Positions 9,005-18,197 of a stretch of DNA of 64,000 bases are shown here, piece by piece (positions within the stretch are counted from its first letter, which is position 1; each line of letters opens with the position of its first letter). Source of the DNA: Ramlibacter ginsenosidimutans. GTDB lineage: Bacteria; Pseudomonadota; Gammaproteobacteria; Burkholderiales; Burkholderiaceae_C. Position numbers and translations under genes: made by a program. Location of the stretch: the NCBI RefSeq assembly GCF_016654015.1, contig NZ_JAEPWM010000007.1, positions 186,001 to 250,000 on the forward strand, given 5' to 3'. A model generated the notes under the pieces. The model searched no databases. It had not been told where the DNA came from and saw only the letters and a program-made list of their open reading frames with translations.

Positions 9005-9829
9005 ATGACCCAGCAGCTCCAGCAGATCATCGACACCGCGTGGGACAACCGCGCCAGCTTCTCCGCCGCGTCCGCACCGAAGGAAGTGCGCGAGGCCGTC
9101 GACCACGTCGTGGGCGAGCTGAACTCCGGCAAGCTGCGCGTGGCCACGCGCCAGGCCGTGGGCCAGTGGACCGTGCACCAGTGGGTCAAGAAGGCCGTGC
9201 TGCTGTCCTTCCGCCTGAAAGACAACGTGCTGATGAAGGCGGGCGAGCTCGCCTTCTTCGACAAGGTGCAGACCAAGTTCTCCCACCTGTCGGCCGAGGA
9301 AATGGCGGCGACCGGCGTGCGCGTGGTGCCGCCCGCGGTGGCACGCCACGGCAGCTACATCGCCAAGGGCGCGATCCTGATGCCCTCCTACGTGAACATC
9401 GGCGCCTACGTCGACGAGGGCACCATGGTCGATACCTGGGCGACGGTCGGCTCCTGCGCGCAGGTCGGCAAGAACGTGCACCTCTCCGGCGGCGTGGGCC
9501 TCGGCGGCGTGCTGGAGCCGCTGCAGGCCAATCCGACCATCATCGAGGACAACTGCTTCATCGGCGCGCGCTCGGAAGTCGTCGAAGGCGTGATCGTGGA
9601 GGAGAACTCCGTCATCTCCATGGGCGTGTACATCGGCCAGAGCACGCCGATCTACGACCGCGCGACGGGCCAGACGCACTACGGGCGGGTGCCGGCCGGC
9701 TCCGTCGTGATTTCGGGCAGCCTGCCCAAGGATGGTGGCAAATACAACCTGTATGCGGCCATCATCGTGAAAAAAGTGGACGCCAAGACCCGCTCGACGA
9801 CCAGCCTGAACGACCTGCTGCGCGATTAA
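9005..9829 (+). CDS. dapD: 2,3,4,5-tetrahydropyridine-2,6-dicarboxylate N-succinyltransferase DapD
   Basis: A 274-residue protein, the standard DapD length. The N-terminal helical part ([19 protein letters not shown]) is followed from about residue 105 by a left-handed beta-helix of hexapeptide repeats ([49 protein letters not shown]). It transfers succinyl from succinyl-CoA to tetrahydrodipicolinate, committing the cell to the succinylase route of diaminopimelate synthesis. It lies between dapC and a PilU-like gene; co-transcription with dapC is near certain given the 4-base gap. Confidence 0.96.
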   Translation: MTQQLQQIIDTAWDNRASFSAASAPKEVREAVDHVVGELNSGKLRVATRQAVGQWTVHQWVKKAVLLSFRLKDNVLMKAGELAFFDKVQTKFSHLSAEEMAATGVRVVPPAVARHGSYIAKGAILMPSYVNIGAYVDEGTMVDTWATVGSCAQVGKNVHLSGGVGLGGVLEPLQANPTIIEDNCFIGARSEVVEGVIVEENSVISMGVYIGQSTPIYDRATGQTHYGRVPAGSVVISGSLPKDGGKYNLYAAIIVKKVDAKTRSTTSLNDLLRD

Positions 9830-9889
9830 GTCAGAATGTCCTGAGTCCCCGCGCAGACGGGGGATGGGCCAGATCGGAGGAAGTAGTTG

Positions 9890-11047
9890 ATGGGAACGAT
9901 GGAGCGCATCCTGCGCCTCATGGCCGAAAAGAAGGCCTCGGACGTGTACCTTTCGGCGCACGCGCCGGCCATGATCAAGGTCAATGGCCAGACGGTGCCG
10001 ATCAACAACCGGCTGCTGCCGCCGGACGCACCGCGCGCGCTGCTGGCCGAAGTGCTGCCGGCGGACCGCATGGAGGAACTCGACGCGAGCGGCGAGCTGA
10101 ACATGGGGCACCTGCTCGAAGGCGCGGGCAACTTCCGTTTTTCGGCGATGCGCCAACGCGGCACCATCGCCGCCGTCATCCGCTACATCGCCAGCGAGAT
10201 CCCGCCGCTCGAGAGCCTGCAGCTGCCCATGATCCTGGGCGACCTGGTCATGGACAAGCGCGGCCTGCTGCTGATGGTGGGGGCCACCGGCGCCGGCAAG
10301 AGCACCACGCTGGCGTCGATGATGGACTACCGCAACGAGAACATGAGCGGCCACATCCTCACCATCGAGGACCCGGTCGAATTCATCTTCCGGAACAAGA
10401 AGTGCATCGTGAACCAGCGCGAGGTGGGCAGCGACACTCAGTCGCTGCAGACCGCGCTGAAGAACGCGCTGCGCCAGGCGCCGGACGTGATCCTGATCGG
10501 CGAGATCCGCGACCGCGAGACCATGTCCGCGGCCATCGCGTACGCGCAGTCCGGCCACCTGTGCCTGGCGACCATGCACGCGAATAACAGCTACCAGGCG
10601 CTGAACCGGATCCTGTCCTTCTACCCGGTGGAAGTGCGGCCCACCATGCTCGGCGACCTTGCCGCGGCCATGAAGGCGATCGTGTCGCAGCGCCTGTTGC
10701 GCAGCGTCGCGGGCACCCGCGTGCCGGCCGTGGAAGTCATGCTGAACACGAAGCTGGTCTCCGAGCTGATCGAGAAGGGCGACTTCTCCGGCGTGAAGGA
10801 GGCCATGGAAAAGTCGATGGCCGAGGGATCGCAGACCTTCGAGCAGGACATCGCTCGCCTCATCCTCGACGGCATCGTGGACCGCAAGGAAGGCTTGGCC
10901 CATGCCGATTCGCCGACCAACCTGCAATGGCGCATGCAGAACAGCGCGGCCGACCAGGCGATGGCGGCGAGCAACGATGGCGACAGCGACGCAGACCTGG
11001 CCGACGAGCCGTCCTTCACCGAAATCACTCTCGATGTGAAACACTAG
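9890..11047 (+). CDS. pilU: PilT/PilU-family type IV pilus ATPase (PilU-like)
   Basis: A 385-residue GspE/PilT-superfamily hexameric ATPase. It has an N-terminal PAS-like domain (residues 1 to about 100), Walker A GATGAGKST at 131-139, an Asp box TIEDPVEF, Walker B VILIGEIRDRETM and a His box GHLCLATMHANN. The length and acidic C-terminal tail fit PilU better than the shorter PilT. It would power pilus retraction with PilT at the inner membrane; PilT is not in this window. GGAGG at 9876-9880 supports the ATG at 9890 over the adjacent TTG. The placement between dapD and dapE is one I recall from other Burkholderiales. Confidence 0.88.
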   Translation: MGTMERILRLMAEKKASDVYLSAHAPAMIKVNGQTVPINNRLLPPDAPRALLAEVLPADRMEELDASGELNMGHLLEGAGNFRFSAMRQRGTIAAVIRYIASEIPPLESLQLPMILGDLVMDKRGLLLMVGATGAGKSTTLASMMDYRNENMSGHILTIEDPVEFIFRNKKCIVNQREVGSDTQSLQTALKNALRQAPDVILIGEIRDRETMSAAIAYAQSGHLCLATMHANNSYQALNRILSFYPVEVRPTMLGDLAAAMKAIVSQRLLRSVAGTRVPAVEVMLNTKLVSELIEKGDFSGVKEAMEKSMAEGSQTFEQDIARLILDGIVDRKEGLAHADSPTNLQWRMQNSAADQAMAASNDGDSDADLADEPSFTEITLDVKH

Positions 11048-11073
11048 TCACCGGCAAGAAGCGGGAGCGGATT

Positions 11074-11185
11074 ACCGGACGCAGAGGGCGCAAAGGGGAA
11101 ACAGCCGAAGGACGCAAAAGAATGGCTTCTTGAATGAAGCCATTTTTGCGTCCTCTGCGGAACTTCTGCGTCCTGTGCGTCCGGT
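11074..11185. repeat. 112-bp palindromic element, copy 1
   Basis: An imperfect palindrome fills the gap between the PilU-like gene and dapE. Its ends are inverted repeats of 19 bases with 17 matching (ACCGGACGCAGAGGGCGCA at the left). The centre is a strong hairpin: ATGGCTTC at 11122-11129 and GAAGCCAT at 11136-11143, enclosed by GGACGCAAAA and TTTTGCGTCC. A related copy lies at 15846-15971. The hairpin followed by TTTT could terminate pilU transcription. Confidence 0.75.
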
Positions 11186-11250
11186 TGTTGGTCGTTTCCC
11201 CCCGGCCGCACGGTCCTCGTGCCGGTGCGCGGTGCCCTAGACTACGGGCA

Positions 11251-12396
11251 ATGTCCAAGACTTTGCATCTCACCGAGCAGCTCATTGCCCAGCGCTCGGT
11301 CACGCCCGAGGATGGGCAGTGCCAGGCCATCATCGAGGCGCGCCTGAAGCCGCTGGGCTTTGTTTGCGAGACCATCGTCAGCGGCCCCGCTGACTTCCGC
11401 GTGAAGAACCTCTGGGCGAAACGGCCCGGCCGCGGGGGCCGGACCCTCGTGTTCGCGGGCCACACCGACGTGGTGCCCACGGGTCCGCTGGAGCAATGGA
11501 CCAGCGATCCCTTCGTGCCGAGCCATCGCGACGGCAACCTGTACGGACGCGGTGCGGCCGACATGAAGACCTCGATCGCGGCGTTCACGGTGGCCGTCGA
11601 GGAATTCCTGGCCAACAACCCCACGCCCAAGCTCGGCGTCGCGCTGCTGCTCACGAGCGACGAGGAAGGGCCCAGCGTCGACGGCACGGCGGTCGTGTGC
11701 GAGAAGCTGCGCCAGCGCGGCGAGCAGCTGGACTTCTGCATCGTCGGCGAGCCGACTTCGGTCGAGCGCCTGGGCGACATGATCAAGAACGGCCGCCGCG
11801 GCAGCCTCACGGGCAAGCTCACGGTCAAGGGCATCCAGGCGCACATCGCGTATCCGGAACTGGGGCTCAATCCCATCCACAAGGCCCTGCCCGCGCTGGC
11901 GGAGCTCGCCGCCACGGAATGGGACCACGGCAACGAATTCTTCCCGCCCACGAGCTTCCAGATCAGCAACATCCACGGCGGCACGGGCGCGGGCAACATC
12001 ATCCCGAACCGCGTGGTGATCGACTTCAATTTCCGTTTCGCCAGCGTGACCACGGCCGAGGACTTGCAGCAGCGCGTGCATGCGGTCCTCGACCGGCACG
12101 GCCTCGACTACGAGCTGCAGTGGGTCGTGGGCGGCCAGCCCTTCCTCACGACGCCGGGCGAGCTGGTCGACGCGGTGCGGCGCGAGATCCACTTCGTGAC
12201 GGGCGTGGACGCCGAGCTGTCCACCACGGGCGGCACCAGCGACGGCCGCTTCATCTCGCGCATCTGCCCGCAGGTCATCGAGTTCGGCCCGATCAACGCC
12301 AGCATCCACAAGATCGACGAGCACGTCCGGGTCGCGGACCTGGAGCCGCTGAAGGACATCTTCCGCGGCGTGCTGGAGCGACTGGACGCGCTGTGA
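11251..12396 (+). CDS. dapE: Succinyl-diaminopimelate desuccinylase DapE
   Basis: A 381-residue M20-family di-zinc hydrolase. The metal-site regions are visible: GHTDVVPTG near residue 70, [10 protein letters not shown] near 103, the catalytic glutamate region [12 protein letters not shown] near 137, and a C-terminal His region ([11 protein letters not shown]). It hydrolyses N-succinyl-LL-diaminopimelate to LL-diaminopimelate and succinate, the step after DapC. The ATG at 11251 gives the canonical start [21 protein letters not shown]; the frame is open further upstream but runs into the palindromic element. The stop overlaps the GTG of prmB. Confidence 0.95.
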   Translation: MSKTLHLTEQLIAQRSVTPEDGQCQAIIEARLKPLGFVCETIVSGPADFRVKNLWAKRPGRGGRTLVFAGHTDVVPTGPLEQWTSDPFVPSHRDGNLYGRGAADMKTSIAAFTVAVEEFLANNPTPKLGVALLLTSDEEGPSVDGTAVVCEKLRQRGEQLDFCIVGEPTSVERLGDMIKNGRRGSLTGKLTVKGIQAHIAYPELGLNPIHKALPALAELAATEWDHGNEFFPPTSFQISNIHGGTGAGNIIPNRVVIDFNFRFASVTTAEDLQQRVHAVLDRHGLDYELQWVVGGQPFLTTPGELVDAVRREIHFVTGVDAELSTTGGTSDGRFISRICPQVIEFGPINASIHKIDEHVRVADLEPLKDIFRGVLERLDAL

Positions 12397-13256
12397 AGCT
12401 GATCACCCTTGTCGACGAACTCGCGGCGCAGCTGGAAGCCGCGGGCGTGAGCTTCGGGCACGGCACGACGAATGCGTTCGATGAAGCCGTGTGGCTGGTG
12501 CTGTGGCACCTCGGACTCCCGCTGGACGAACTGGACGCGCATGCCGAGCGCGAACTGAAGCCGGAAGAGCAGCACGCCGCGCGCGAGCTGCTGCACCGGC
12601 GCATCGCCACGCGCCAGCCCGCGGCCTACCTCACGCGCGAGGCCTGGCTGCAGGGCGTGCCGTTCTATGTCGACGAGCGCGCGATCGTGCCGCGCAGCTT
12701 CATCGCGGAGCTGCTCGCCGACGGCACCATCGACGCCTGGCTCAGCGAACGCACGCAGAAGGTGCTGGACCTGTGCACCGGCAACGGCAGCCTGGCCGTG
12801 CTCGCGGCCATGGCCTGGCCGGAGATCACGGTCGATGCGGCGGACATCTCGGCCGAAGCGCTGGAGGTCGCTCGCATCAACGTCGGCAAGCATGCGATGC
12901 AGGAGCGCATCCGCGTCGTGCAGTCCGATGGCCTGTCCGCCCTCCCCGGCCCGTACGACCTCGTGCTGTGCAACCCGCCCTACGTCAACGCCGGCAGCAT
13001 GGCGGTGCTGCCGCAGGAATACCGCGCCGAGCCGGCGCTGGCCCTCGCGGGCGGCGACGACGGCATGGACTTCGTGCGCCGCCTGCTGCGCGACGTGCCC
13101 TCGCGCATGAACCCCGGCGCCGTGCTGGTGCTGGAGATCGGCAACGAGCGCGACAACTTCGAGGCTGCGTTTCCCGGGCTCGAGGCGGTGTGGCTGGAAA
13201 CGAGTGCCGGCGCCGACCAGGTGCTGCTGCTGACGCGGGAAGCGCTTCCCGCATGA
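12393..13256 (+). CDS. prmB: 50S ribosomal protein L3 N5-glutamine methyltransferase PrmB
   Basis: A 287-residue SAM-dependent methyltransferase. Motif I is [10 protein letters not shown] (residues 126-135) and the glutamine-methylating signature NPPY is at 194-197. The N-terminal helical domain precedes the Rossmann domain. The [10 protein letters not shown] sequence and position next to dapE favour PrmB (L3) over PrmC (release factors). The GTG start overlaps the dapE stop and the stop overlaps the next ATG, so three genes are translationally coupled. Confidence 0.92.
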   Translation: MKLITLVDELAAQLEAAGVSFGHGTTNAFDEAVWLVLWHLGLPLDELDAHAERELKPEEQHAARELLHRRIATRQPAAYLTREAWLQGVPFYVDERAIVPRSFIAELLADGTIDAWLSERTQKVLDLCTGNGSLAVLAAMAWPEITVDAADISAEALEVARINVGKHAMQERIRVVQSDGLSALPGPYDLVLCNPPYVNAGSMAVLPQEYRAEPALALAGGDDGMDFVRRLLRDVPSRMNPGAVLVLEIGNERDNFEAAFPGLEAVWLETSAGADQVLLLTREALPA

Positions 13257-15259
13257 TCGTCCTGCGTAACGTCACCTTGCGCCGCGGCGCCAAGGTGCTG
13301 CTCGATGGCGTGTCCGCCACCATCAATCCCGGCGAGAAGGTCGGCCTGGTCGGGCGCAATGGCGCCGGCAAGTCCACGCTGTTCGCGCTCCTCGCCGGCA
13401 GCCTGCACGAGGACGGCGGCGACTTCTCCCTGCCCGCGCAGTGGCAGCTGGCGCAGGTCGCGCAGCACATGCCCGAGACCGACGAGCCGGCCACCGACTT
13501 CGTGCTGGGCGGCGACGTCCGGCTGATGGCCCTGCGCGAACAGCTCGCGCAGGCCGAACGCAGCGGCGACGGCATGGCGATCGCCCATGCCCACTCCGAC
13601 ATGGCCGATGCCGGCGAACACGACGCCGTCCCGCGCGCGCAGGCCCTGATCCTGGGCCTGGGCTTCCGGCCCGAGGAACTGGAGCGGCCGGTCAACAGCT
13701 TCTCCGGCGGCTGGCGCATGCGGCTGCAACTGGCACGCGCCCTCATGTGCCCATCGGACTTGCTGCTGCTGGACGAGCCGACCAACCACCTGGACCTCGA
13801 CGCCCTGGTCTGGCTGGAAGGCTGGCTGCAACGCTATGCCGGCACCATGGTGGTGATCAGCCACGACCGCGAGTTCCTCGACGCCGTCACCGATGTCACG
13901 CTGCACATCGAGAACCAGAGGCTCACCCGCTACGGCAGCAACTACAGCGGCTTCGAGCTGCTGCGCGCGCAGCAGATGGAGCAGCAGCAGGCGGCCTTCT
14001 CGAAGCAGAAGGAAAAGATCGCGCACCTGCAGAAATTCATCGACCGCTTCAAGGCCAAGGCCAGCAAGGCCAGGCAGGCGCAAAGCCGCGTGAAGGCGCT
14101 GGAGCGCATGGAGAAGATCGCGCCGCTGCTGGCCGACGCCGAGTTCACCTTCGAGTTCAAGGAACCGGCGAACCTGCCCAACCCGATGCTGGCGATCACG
14201 GATGCGTCCTTCGGGTATGCCGGCGATGGCGAAGACGACGCAGCGGCGCAACCCAAGGTCATCCTGCGCAACGTCAACCGCTCCGTGCTGGCGGGGCAGC
14301 GCATCGGCATCCTGGGCGCGAACGGCCAGGGCAAGTCGACGCTGGTGAAGACCATCGCACGCACCATGCGGCCCCTGGCCGGGAAGATCACCGAAGGCAA
14401 GGGTCTCGCGATCGGCTACTTCGCGCAGCAGGAGCTGGACGTGCTGCGCCCGCAGGACACGCCGCTGGAGCACATGACACGGCTCGCGCGCGAGCTCGGC
14501 TCGTCGCCGGCGCGGCCCGACCGCGAGCAGGACTTGCGCAACTTCCTCGGCCAGTTCCTGTTCAACGGCGACATGGTGAAGCAGTCGGTCGGCTCCATGA
14601 GCGGCGGCGAGAAAGCGAGGCTGGTGCTGGCCATGATCGTGTGGCAGCGCCCCAACCTGCTGTTGCTGGACGAGCCGACCAACCATCTGGACCTGGCCAC
14701 GCGCGAGGCGCTGGCGATGGCCCTCAACGAATTCGAAGGCACGGTCATGCTGGTCAGCCACGACCGCGCGCTGCTGCGTTCGGTGTGCGACGAGTTCTGG
14801 CTGGTGGGCCGCGGCGGCATCGCGCCTTTCGACGGCGACCTGGACGACTACCAGAAGTACCTGCTGGAAGAAGCCCGCCGTATTCGCGACGAAGCCAGGA
14901 CCCGCGGCAAGGCGGCCGCGGCCGCACCCGCTCGGGCGCCTGCGGCCCCCGCGCCAGCGGCGGAGCCCTTGCGTGGCAACGCGCAGGAGCAGCGCCAGCT
15001 CGGGGCGCAGCAACGCCAGCAGCTCGCGAGCCGCCTGAAGCCGCTGAAGAAGGAGCGCGACGCCGCCGAAGCGCGCATCGCCGCGCTCGAGACCGAGAAG
15101 GCGCAGCTGGAAGGCCGGCTCGCCACCTCGCTCACGCCGGCCGACATCGCCGAAGGCGGCCGCCGGCTGAAGGCCGTGGCCGAGGAGCTGGAGCAGCTGG
15201 AAGAGCGTTGGCTGGCGCTCTCGGGCGAAATCGAGGCGGCGGAATCCGCCCCGGGCTGA
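13253..15259 (+). CDS. ABC-F family ATPase (YheS-like)
   Basis: A 668-residue soluble protein with two ABC modules and no membrane segments. Walker A motifs are GRNGAGKST (about residues 37-45) and GANGQGKST; signatures are SFSGGWRMRLQLARAL and GSMSGGEKARLVLAMI; both Walker B motifs read LLLLDEPTNHLDL. Between them is the coiled-coil P-site linker rich in Lys/Gln, and the C-terminus has an Ala-rich linker and a second coiled coil. ABC-F proteins act on the ribosome. The opening [19 protein letters not shown] resembles E. coli YheS more than Uup or EttA. Its start overlaps the prmB stop. Confidence 0.9.
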   Translation: MIVLRNVTLRRGAKVLLDGVSATINPGEKVGLVGRNGAGKSTLFALLAGSLHEDGGDFSLPAQWQLAQVAQHMPETDEPATDFVLGGDVRLMALREQLAQAERSGDGMAIAHAHSDMADAGEHDAVPRAQALILGLGFRPEELERPVNSFSGGWRMRLQLARALMCPSDLLLLDEPTNHLDLDALVWLEGWLQRYAGTMVVISHDREFLDAVTDVTLHIENQRLTRYGSNYSGFELLRAQQMEQQQAAFSKQKEKIAHLQKFIDRFKAKASKARQAQSRVKALERMEKIAPLLADAEFTFEFKEPANLPNPMLAITDASFGYAGDGEDDAAAQPKVILRNVNRSVLAGQRIGILGANGQGKSTLVKTIARTMRPLAGKITEGKGLAIGYFAQQELDVLRPQDTPLEHMTRLARELGSSPARPDREQDLRNFLGQFLFNGDMVKQSVGSMSGGEKARLVLAMIVWQRPNLLLLDEPTNHLDLATREALAMALNEFEGTVMLVSHDRALLRSVCDEFWLVGRGGIAPFDGDLDDYQKYLLEEARRIRDEARTRGKAAAAAPARAPAAPAPAAEPLRGNAQEQRQLGAQQRQQLASRLKPLKKERDAAEARIAALETEKAQLEGRLATSLTPADIAEGGRRLKAVAEELEQLEERWLALSGEIEAAESAPG

Positions 15260-15295
15260 CTTGTGCCGCTGCGTGTGCGGCCTCATCCTTGCAGG

Positions 15296-15802
15296 ATGAA
15301 CAGCTCCCTTCCGTTCGATGACCCCGCGCTCGCGGCCGCGGCCGTGCGCGCCCGCCGTCTCCTGAACCGCCGCGCTATGGTGGGGGCGGCGGCCAGCGTC
15401 GTGCCGGTTCCGGGCCTCGACTGGCTGGTCGATGCCGCCCTGCTCTCGCGGCTGATCCCCGCCATCAGCGCCGAATTCGGGCTCAGCGCCGAACAGGTCG
15501 AGTGCCTGCCCCAGCGCAAGCGCGACCAGGTCGCGCAGGCCGTGGAAGTCGTCGGTTCGATGGTCATCGGCAAGTTCATCACGAAGGACCTCGTGATCCG
15601 CGCCTCGGCCGCGGTGGGGCGCAGGATGGCCATCGGCCGTGCCGCCCGCTTCGTTCCGCTCGCGGGCCAGGCGCTGTCGGCGGCGATCGGCTACATGGCG
15701 ATCCGCTACCTCGGAGAGCAGCACATCCGCGACTGCATGCAGGTCTGCCGCCAGGCGGGACTGCGGCTGCCGTCCTCCGAGCCGGCGCCCCTGCTGCACT
15801 GA
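15296..15802 (+). CDS. Small hypothetical protein with hydrophobic C-terminal half (DUF697-like)
   Basis: A 168-residue protein beginning MNSSLPFDDP. An Arg-rich stretch (VRARRLLNRRAMVG) leads into VVPVPGLDWLVDAALLSRLI, then an amphipathic region, a GSMVIGKFITKDLVI segment and a glycine/alanine-rich hydrophobic helix (QALSAAIGYMAIRYLG). The PVPGLDWLVDA pattern recalls the DUF697/YcjF group of membrane-associated proteins, but this is from memory and unverified. It is co-directional with the ABC-F gene, 36 bases downstream, and may be its operon partner. Confidence 0.75.
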   Translation: MNSSLPFDDPALAAAAVRARRLLNRRAMVGAAASVVPVPGLDWLVDAALLSRLIPAISAEFGLSAEQVECLPQRKRDQVAQAVEVVGSMVIGKFITKDLVIRASAAVGRRMAIGRAARFVPLAGQALSAAIGYMAIRYLGEQHIRDCMQVCRQAGLRLPSSEPAPLLH

Positions 15803-15845
15803 GTGCGCGCTGGGCTATCCGGCGCAAAAGGCAAACGACCAATAT

Positions 15846-15971
15846 CCGGACGCAGAGGACGCAAGGTTACGCAGAGGACGCAAAAGGACAGCCATTCAGG
15901 AATGTCTTTTTCATTCCGGAATGGCTTTCTTGCGAGCTTTGGCTGTTTCCTTTTGCGGCTTCTGCGTCCGG
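15846..15971. repeat. 126-bp palindromic element, copy 2
   Basis: Second member of the palindromic family. The left end CCGGACGCAGAGGACGCAA (15846-15864) matches the inverted right end ending at 15971 at 17 of 19 positions. The centre is a long hairpin: AGCCATTC-A-GGAATG (15890-15904), loop TCTTTTT, then CATTCC-G-GAATGGCT (15912-15926). It lies between two converging genes and could act as a bidirectional terminator. The rest of this 202-base gap holds nothing else I can name. Confidence 0.75.
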
Positions 15972-16004
15972 CAGTCCGCTCCCGCCTTCGGCTCCCGCCG
16001 TCGT

Positions 16005-16394
16005 TCAGCCGCCGTTGCGCCGTGCGATCAGGCCGTCCAGCGTGCGCGCGAGCGCCTGCGGATCGACCGGGCTCAGCATGTAGTCGTCCGCGCCCGCGTG
16101 TTCCGCCATGGCCTGGTGGTGGCGCGTGATGTAGACGGCGGAGACGTGGACGACGGGCAGCTTGGCGGTCGCGGCTTCGGAGCGGATGCGGCGGCAGACT
16201 TCCACGCCGGAAATGTCGGGGAGGTTCACGTCGAGCACGACGGCGGCAGCTTGCGGCGCGAGCTGCAGCGCCTCCTCGCCCGTGGCGGCTTCCAGCGTGG
16301 CGAAGCCCTGCGCGCGCAGGCCGCGCGCGATGGCATAGCGCTGCGCGTCGTAGTCGTCGACGACGAGGACGGTGTACGCGCTTCGCTGCAACAT
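16005..16394 (-). CDS. Receiver-only response regulator with a non-canonical site
   Basis: A 129-residue single receiver domain starting MLQRSAYTVLVVDDYDAQRY. The acidic pair DD (14-15), phosphoacceptor D55 (VVLDVNLPD) and the Ser of VVHVSA are present. The usual conserved lysine before the cis-proline (KP) is replaced: the sequence reads DDYMLSPVDP, with Ser (codon AGC) in the lysine position. No output domain is attached. It may be phosphorylated inefficiently or act as an accessory receiver; no partner kinase is next to it. It converges with the preceding small gene across palindromic element copy 2. Confidence 0.85.
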   Translation of the reverse strand: MLQRSAYTVLVVDDYDAQRYAIARGLRAQGFATLEAATGEEALQLAPQAAAVVLDVNLPDISGVEVCRRIRSEAATAKLPVVHVSAVYITRHHQAMAEHAGADDYMLSPVDPQALARTLDGLIARRNGG

Positions 16395-16457
16395 CGGCAA
16401 CTGCGGATCGTGCGATCCCGCGGCGCCGCGAGGGCCAGCACAGCAGGGAAGTCCCAG

Positions 16458-16485
16458 AAAAAAGCCTGCGCCGTGGAGCGCAGGC
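16458..16485 (-). terminator. Rho-independent terminator after tRNA-Lys
   Basis: On the minus strand a perfect 8-bp stem (GCCTGCGC / GCGCAGGC on 16464-16485) with a 6-base loop is followed by six T. It lies 10 bases beyond the 3-prime end of the tRNA and would end its transcript. Confidence 0.85.
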
Positions 16486-16495
16486 CGGTGTCGGG

Positions 16496-16571
16496 TGGTA
16501 GGACGTGCAGGATTCGAACCTGCGACCAACGGATTAAAAGTCCGCTGCTCTACCAACTGAGCTAACGTCCC
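16496..16571 (-). tRNA. tRNA-Lys (anticodon TTT), CCA encoded
   Basis: A complete 76-base cloverleaf on the minus strand: acceptor GGGACGT pairs with ACGTCCT (G-U at the first pair), D-arm TAGCTCAGTTGGTAGAGC, anticodon loop CTTTTAA giving anticodon TTT, T-arm with GGTTCGAATCC, discriminator A and an encoded CCA. It decodes AAA/AAG lysine codons. A terminator follows immediately. Confidence 0.97.
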
Positions 16572-16612
16572 GACCGGTTCTCGCTGCCGTTGTGCAGCAG
16601 CAAAGCCCGCGA

Positions 16613-17404
16613 TTATAGCGTGGGCGAAACCGGATTTCCGCGGGTTGCGATGCGATCGAGCACCCAACCCGCGGCGCACTGCCCGAAGGTTGCGGTGACG
16701 CTGACGACGGAGCCGTAGCCGTGGCAGTTGAGCGAGCCGTCGCCTTCGATCGCGCACGAGGGGTCGGGCGGCGCCACTGCTTCGCGGCTGAACACGCAGG
16801 GAACGCCGATGCGCTTGCCCTCGCGCGGGGCGCCGTGGAACTTGCGCAGCCGGTAGCGCAACTGGGCGAGCAGCGGGTCGTGCGTCGTGCGCGAGAGATC
16901 GTCGATGTCGACGAGGTGGGCCAGCCGCTTGCCGCCGGCCGCCCCGCAGGCGATGAACATCGCCTTGGTCTCGCGCGCCCAGGCCGCCAGCGCCGTCTTG
17001 GCCTGCAGTTCGTCGCACGCGTCGATCACCGCATCGGCACCGGCAGGCAGCAGCGCGGGCCAGTTGTCCGGCTCGACGAACTCCTCCACCGCGGCAACGC
17101 GGCAGCCGGGATGGATCTGCGCGATGCGCTCGCGCATGGCCAGCACCTTGGCCTGCCCCAGCGTGCTGTCCAGGGCATGCACCTGGCGGTTGATGTTGGA
17201 TTCCGCGACGTGGTCGAGGTCGATGAGCGTGAGCGCACCGACGCCGCTGCGCGCCAGCGCCTCCGCGGCCCAGGAGCCGACGCCGCCGATGCCGACCACG
17301 ACCACGTGCGCCCGCCGGATGGCCGCAGCGCCGTCTACGCCGTACAGGCGCTCCAGGCCGCCGAAGCGCCGCTGCAGGTCCGCGGCCTCGTCGAGATGCG
17401 TCAT
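16613..17404 (-). CDS. tcdA: tRNA threonylcarbamoyladenosine dehydratase TcdA
   Basis: A 263-residue ThiF/E1-like adenylating enzyme. The nucleotide-binding motif is VVVVGIGGVGSWAAEALARSG (near residues 34-54), followed by LTLIDLDHVAESNINRQ with the catalytic Arg and Asp region, and DACDELQAKTAL. It makes the cyclic form of t6A at position 37 of ANN-decoding tRNAs, using ATP. It lies downstream of tolB-pal-cpoB on the same strand and upstream of tRNA-Lys, itself a t6A substrate. The family also includes MoeB and ThiF, but length and the LYG.DG N-terminus fit TcdA. Confidence 0.92.
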   Translation of the reverse strand: MTHLDEAADLQRRFGGLERLYGVDGAAAIRRAHVVVVGIGGVGSWAAEALARSGVGALTLIDLDHVAESNINRQVHALDSTLGQAKVLAMRERIAQIHPGCRVAAVEEFVEPDNWPALLPAGADAVIDACDELQAKTALAAWARETKAMFIACGAAGGKRLAHLVDIDDLSRTTHDPLLAQLRYRLRKFHGAPREGKRIGVPCVFSREAVAPPDPSCAIEGDGSLNCHGYGSVVSVTATFGQCAAGWVLDRIATRGNPVSPTL

Positions 17405-17423
17405 GCGCGCAGCGCGCGGGCGC

Positions 17424-18197
17424 TCAGCGCAGGCGCGCGAGGCGCTCGCGCGCGGCGGCCGCGGCTTCGGACTGCGGGTAGGCCTTCACGAGGTCGTCCA
17501 GCGTGCGGCGCGCGCTGGCGTTGTCCTTCAGCTCGATCTGGCAGTTGGCGATGGAGAGCACCGCCTCGGGCGCGCGCGGATGGTCCGGCGCCTGCTGCAG
17601 CAGGGCGCGGAAGTTCGCGATGGCGCCCTTGTAGTCGCGGTTGGCGTACTGCGCATTGCCCAGCCAGAACAGCGCGGTGGGACGGTAGCCGCTCGCCGGG
17701 TACTTGCGCACGAAGTCGGCAAAGGCCGTCTGCGCGCCGGCGAAGTCGCCGCGCCGGAACGCGCCGAGCGCGCCTTCGAACGCCGCCTGCTCCGCCGGGT
17801 CGGCGGTGAAGTCGCGGCCGTCCACGTTCACCTTCACCGGCTCGAACTTGCGCAGGCGATCGTCGACCGCCTGCTGCACGTCCTTCTGCTGCTTCTGCAA
17901 GTCGGAGAGATCGCGCACCATCTGCTCGTTGGAGCCGCGCAGCCGGGCGATCTCGGACTTCAGCGCCTCGATCTGGTTCTGCAGGTCCAGCAGGCTGCGG
18001 CGCAGGCTGGCGTTGTCGTCGCTCGCGCGCCGCAGTTCGTCGACCGTCGCCTGCCGCTGCTGGTCCACCTTCTGGCGCAGGTCCAGGATGGCGCGGCGGG
18101 CCTCGTCGTCCTCGAACAGCGCCGCATGCGCGGACGCCGTGAAGAGCGAAGCGGCGGTGAACGCGGCCGCCAGCGCGGTGCGGTGCAGGCGGTTCAT
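17424..18197 (-). CDS. cpoB: Cell division coordinator CpoB (YbgF)
   Basis: A 257-residue periplasmic protein. Residues 1 to about 25 are a signal peptide (cleavage near AHA). Residues about 30-115 form the trimerising coiled coil, including LRQKVDQQRQATVDELRR and the Glu/Leu/Arg heptads. Residues about 135-255 carry TPR repeats (FEGALGAFRRGDFAGAQTAF, PTALFWLGNAQYANRDYKGA). CpoB links PBP1B activity with Tol-Pal during constriction. Its start overlaps the pal stop, and tolB lies upstream, so this is the distal part of a tol-pal operon. Confidence 0.93.
   Translation of the reverse strand: MNRLHRTALAAAFTAASLFTASAHAALFEDDEARRAILDLRQKVDQQRQATVDELRRASDDNASLRRSLLDLQNQIEALKSEIARLRGSNEQMVRDLSDLQKQQKDVQQAVDDRLRKFEPVKVNVDGRDFTADPAEQAAFEGALGAFRRGDFAGAQTAFADFVRKYPASGYRPTALFWLGNAQYANRDYKGAIANFRALLQQAPDHPRAPEAVLSIANCQIELKDNASARRTLDDLVKAYPQSEAAAAARERLARLR

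Noticed and set aside
8849..11044. A 731-codon open frame on the minus strand
   Set aside because: It is antisense to dapD and the PilU-like gene; composition is that of a shadow frame.
11134..11250. N-terminal extension of dapE
   Set aside because: The frame is open upstream, but it runs through the palindromic element and the family N-terminus starts at 11251.
12980..15799. A 939-codon open frame on the minus strand
   Set aside because: It lies opposite prmB and the ABC-F gene, whose motifs are unmistakable, and has no recognisable domain.
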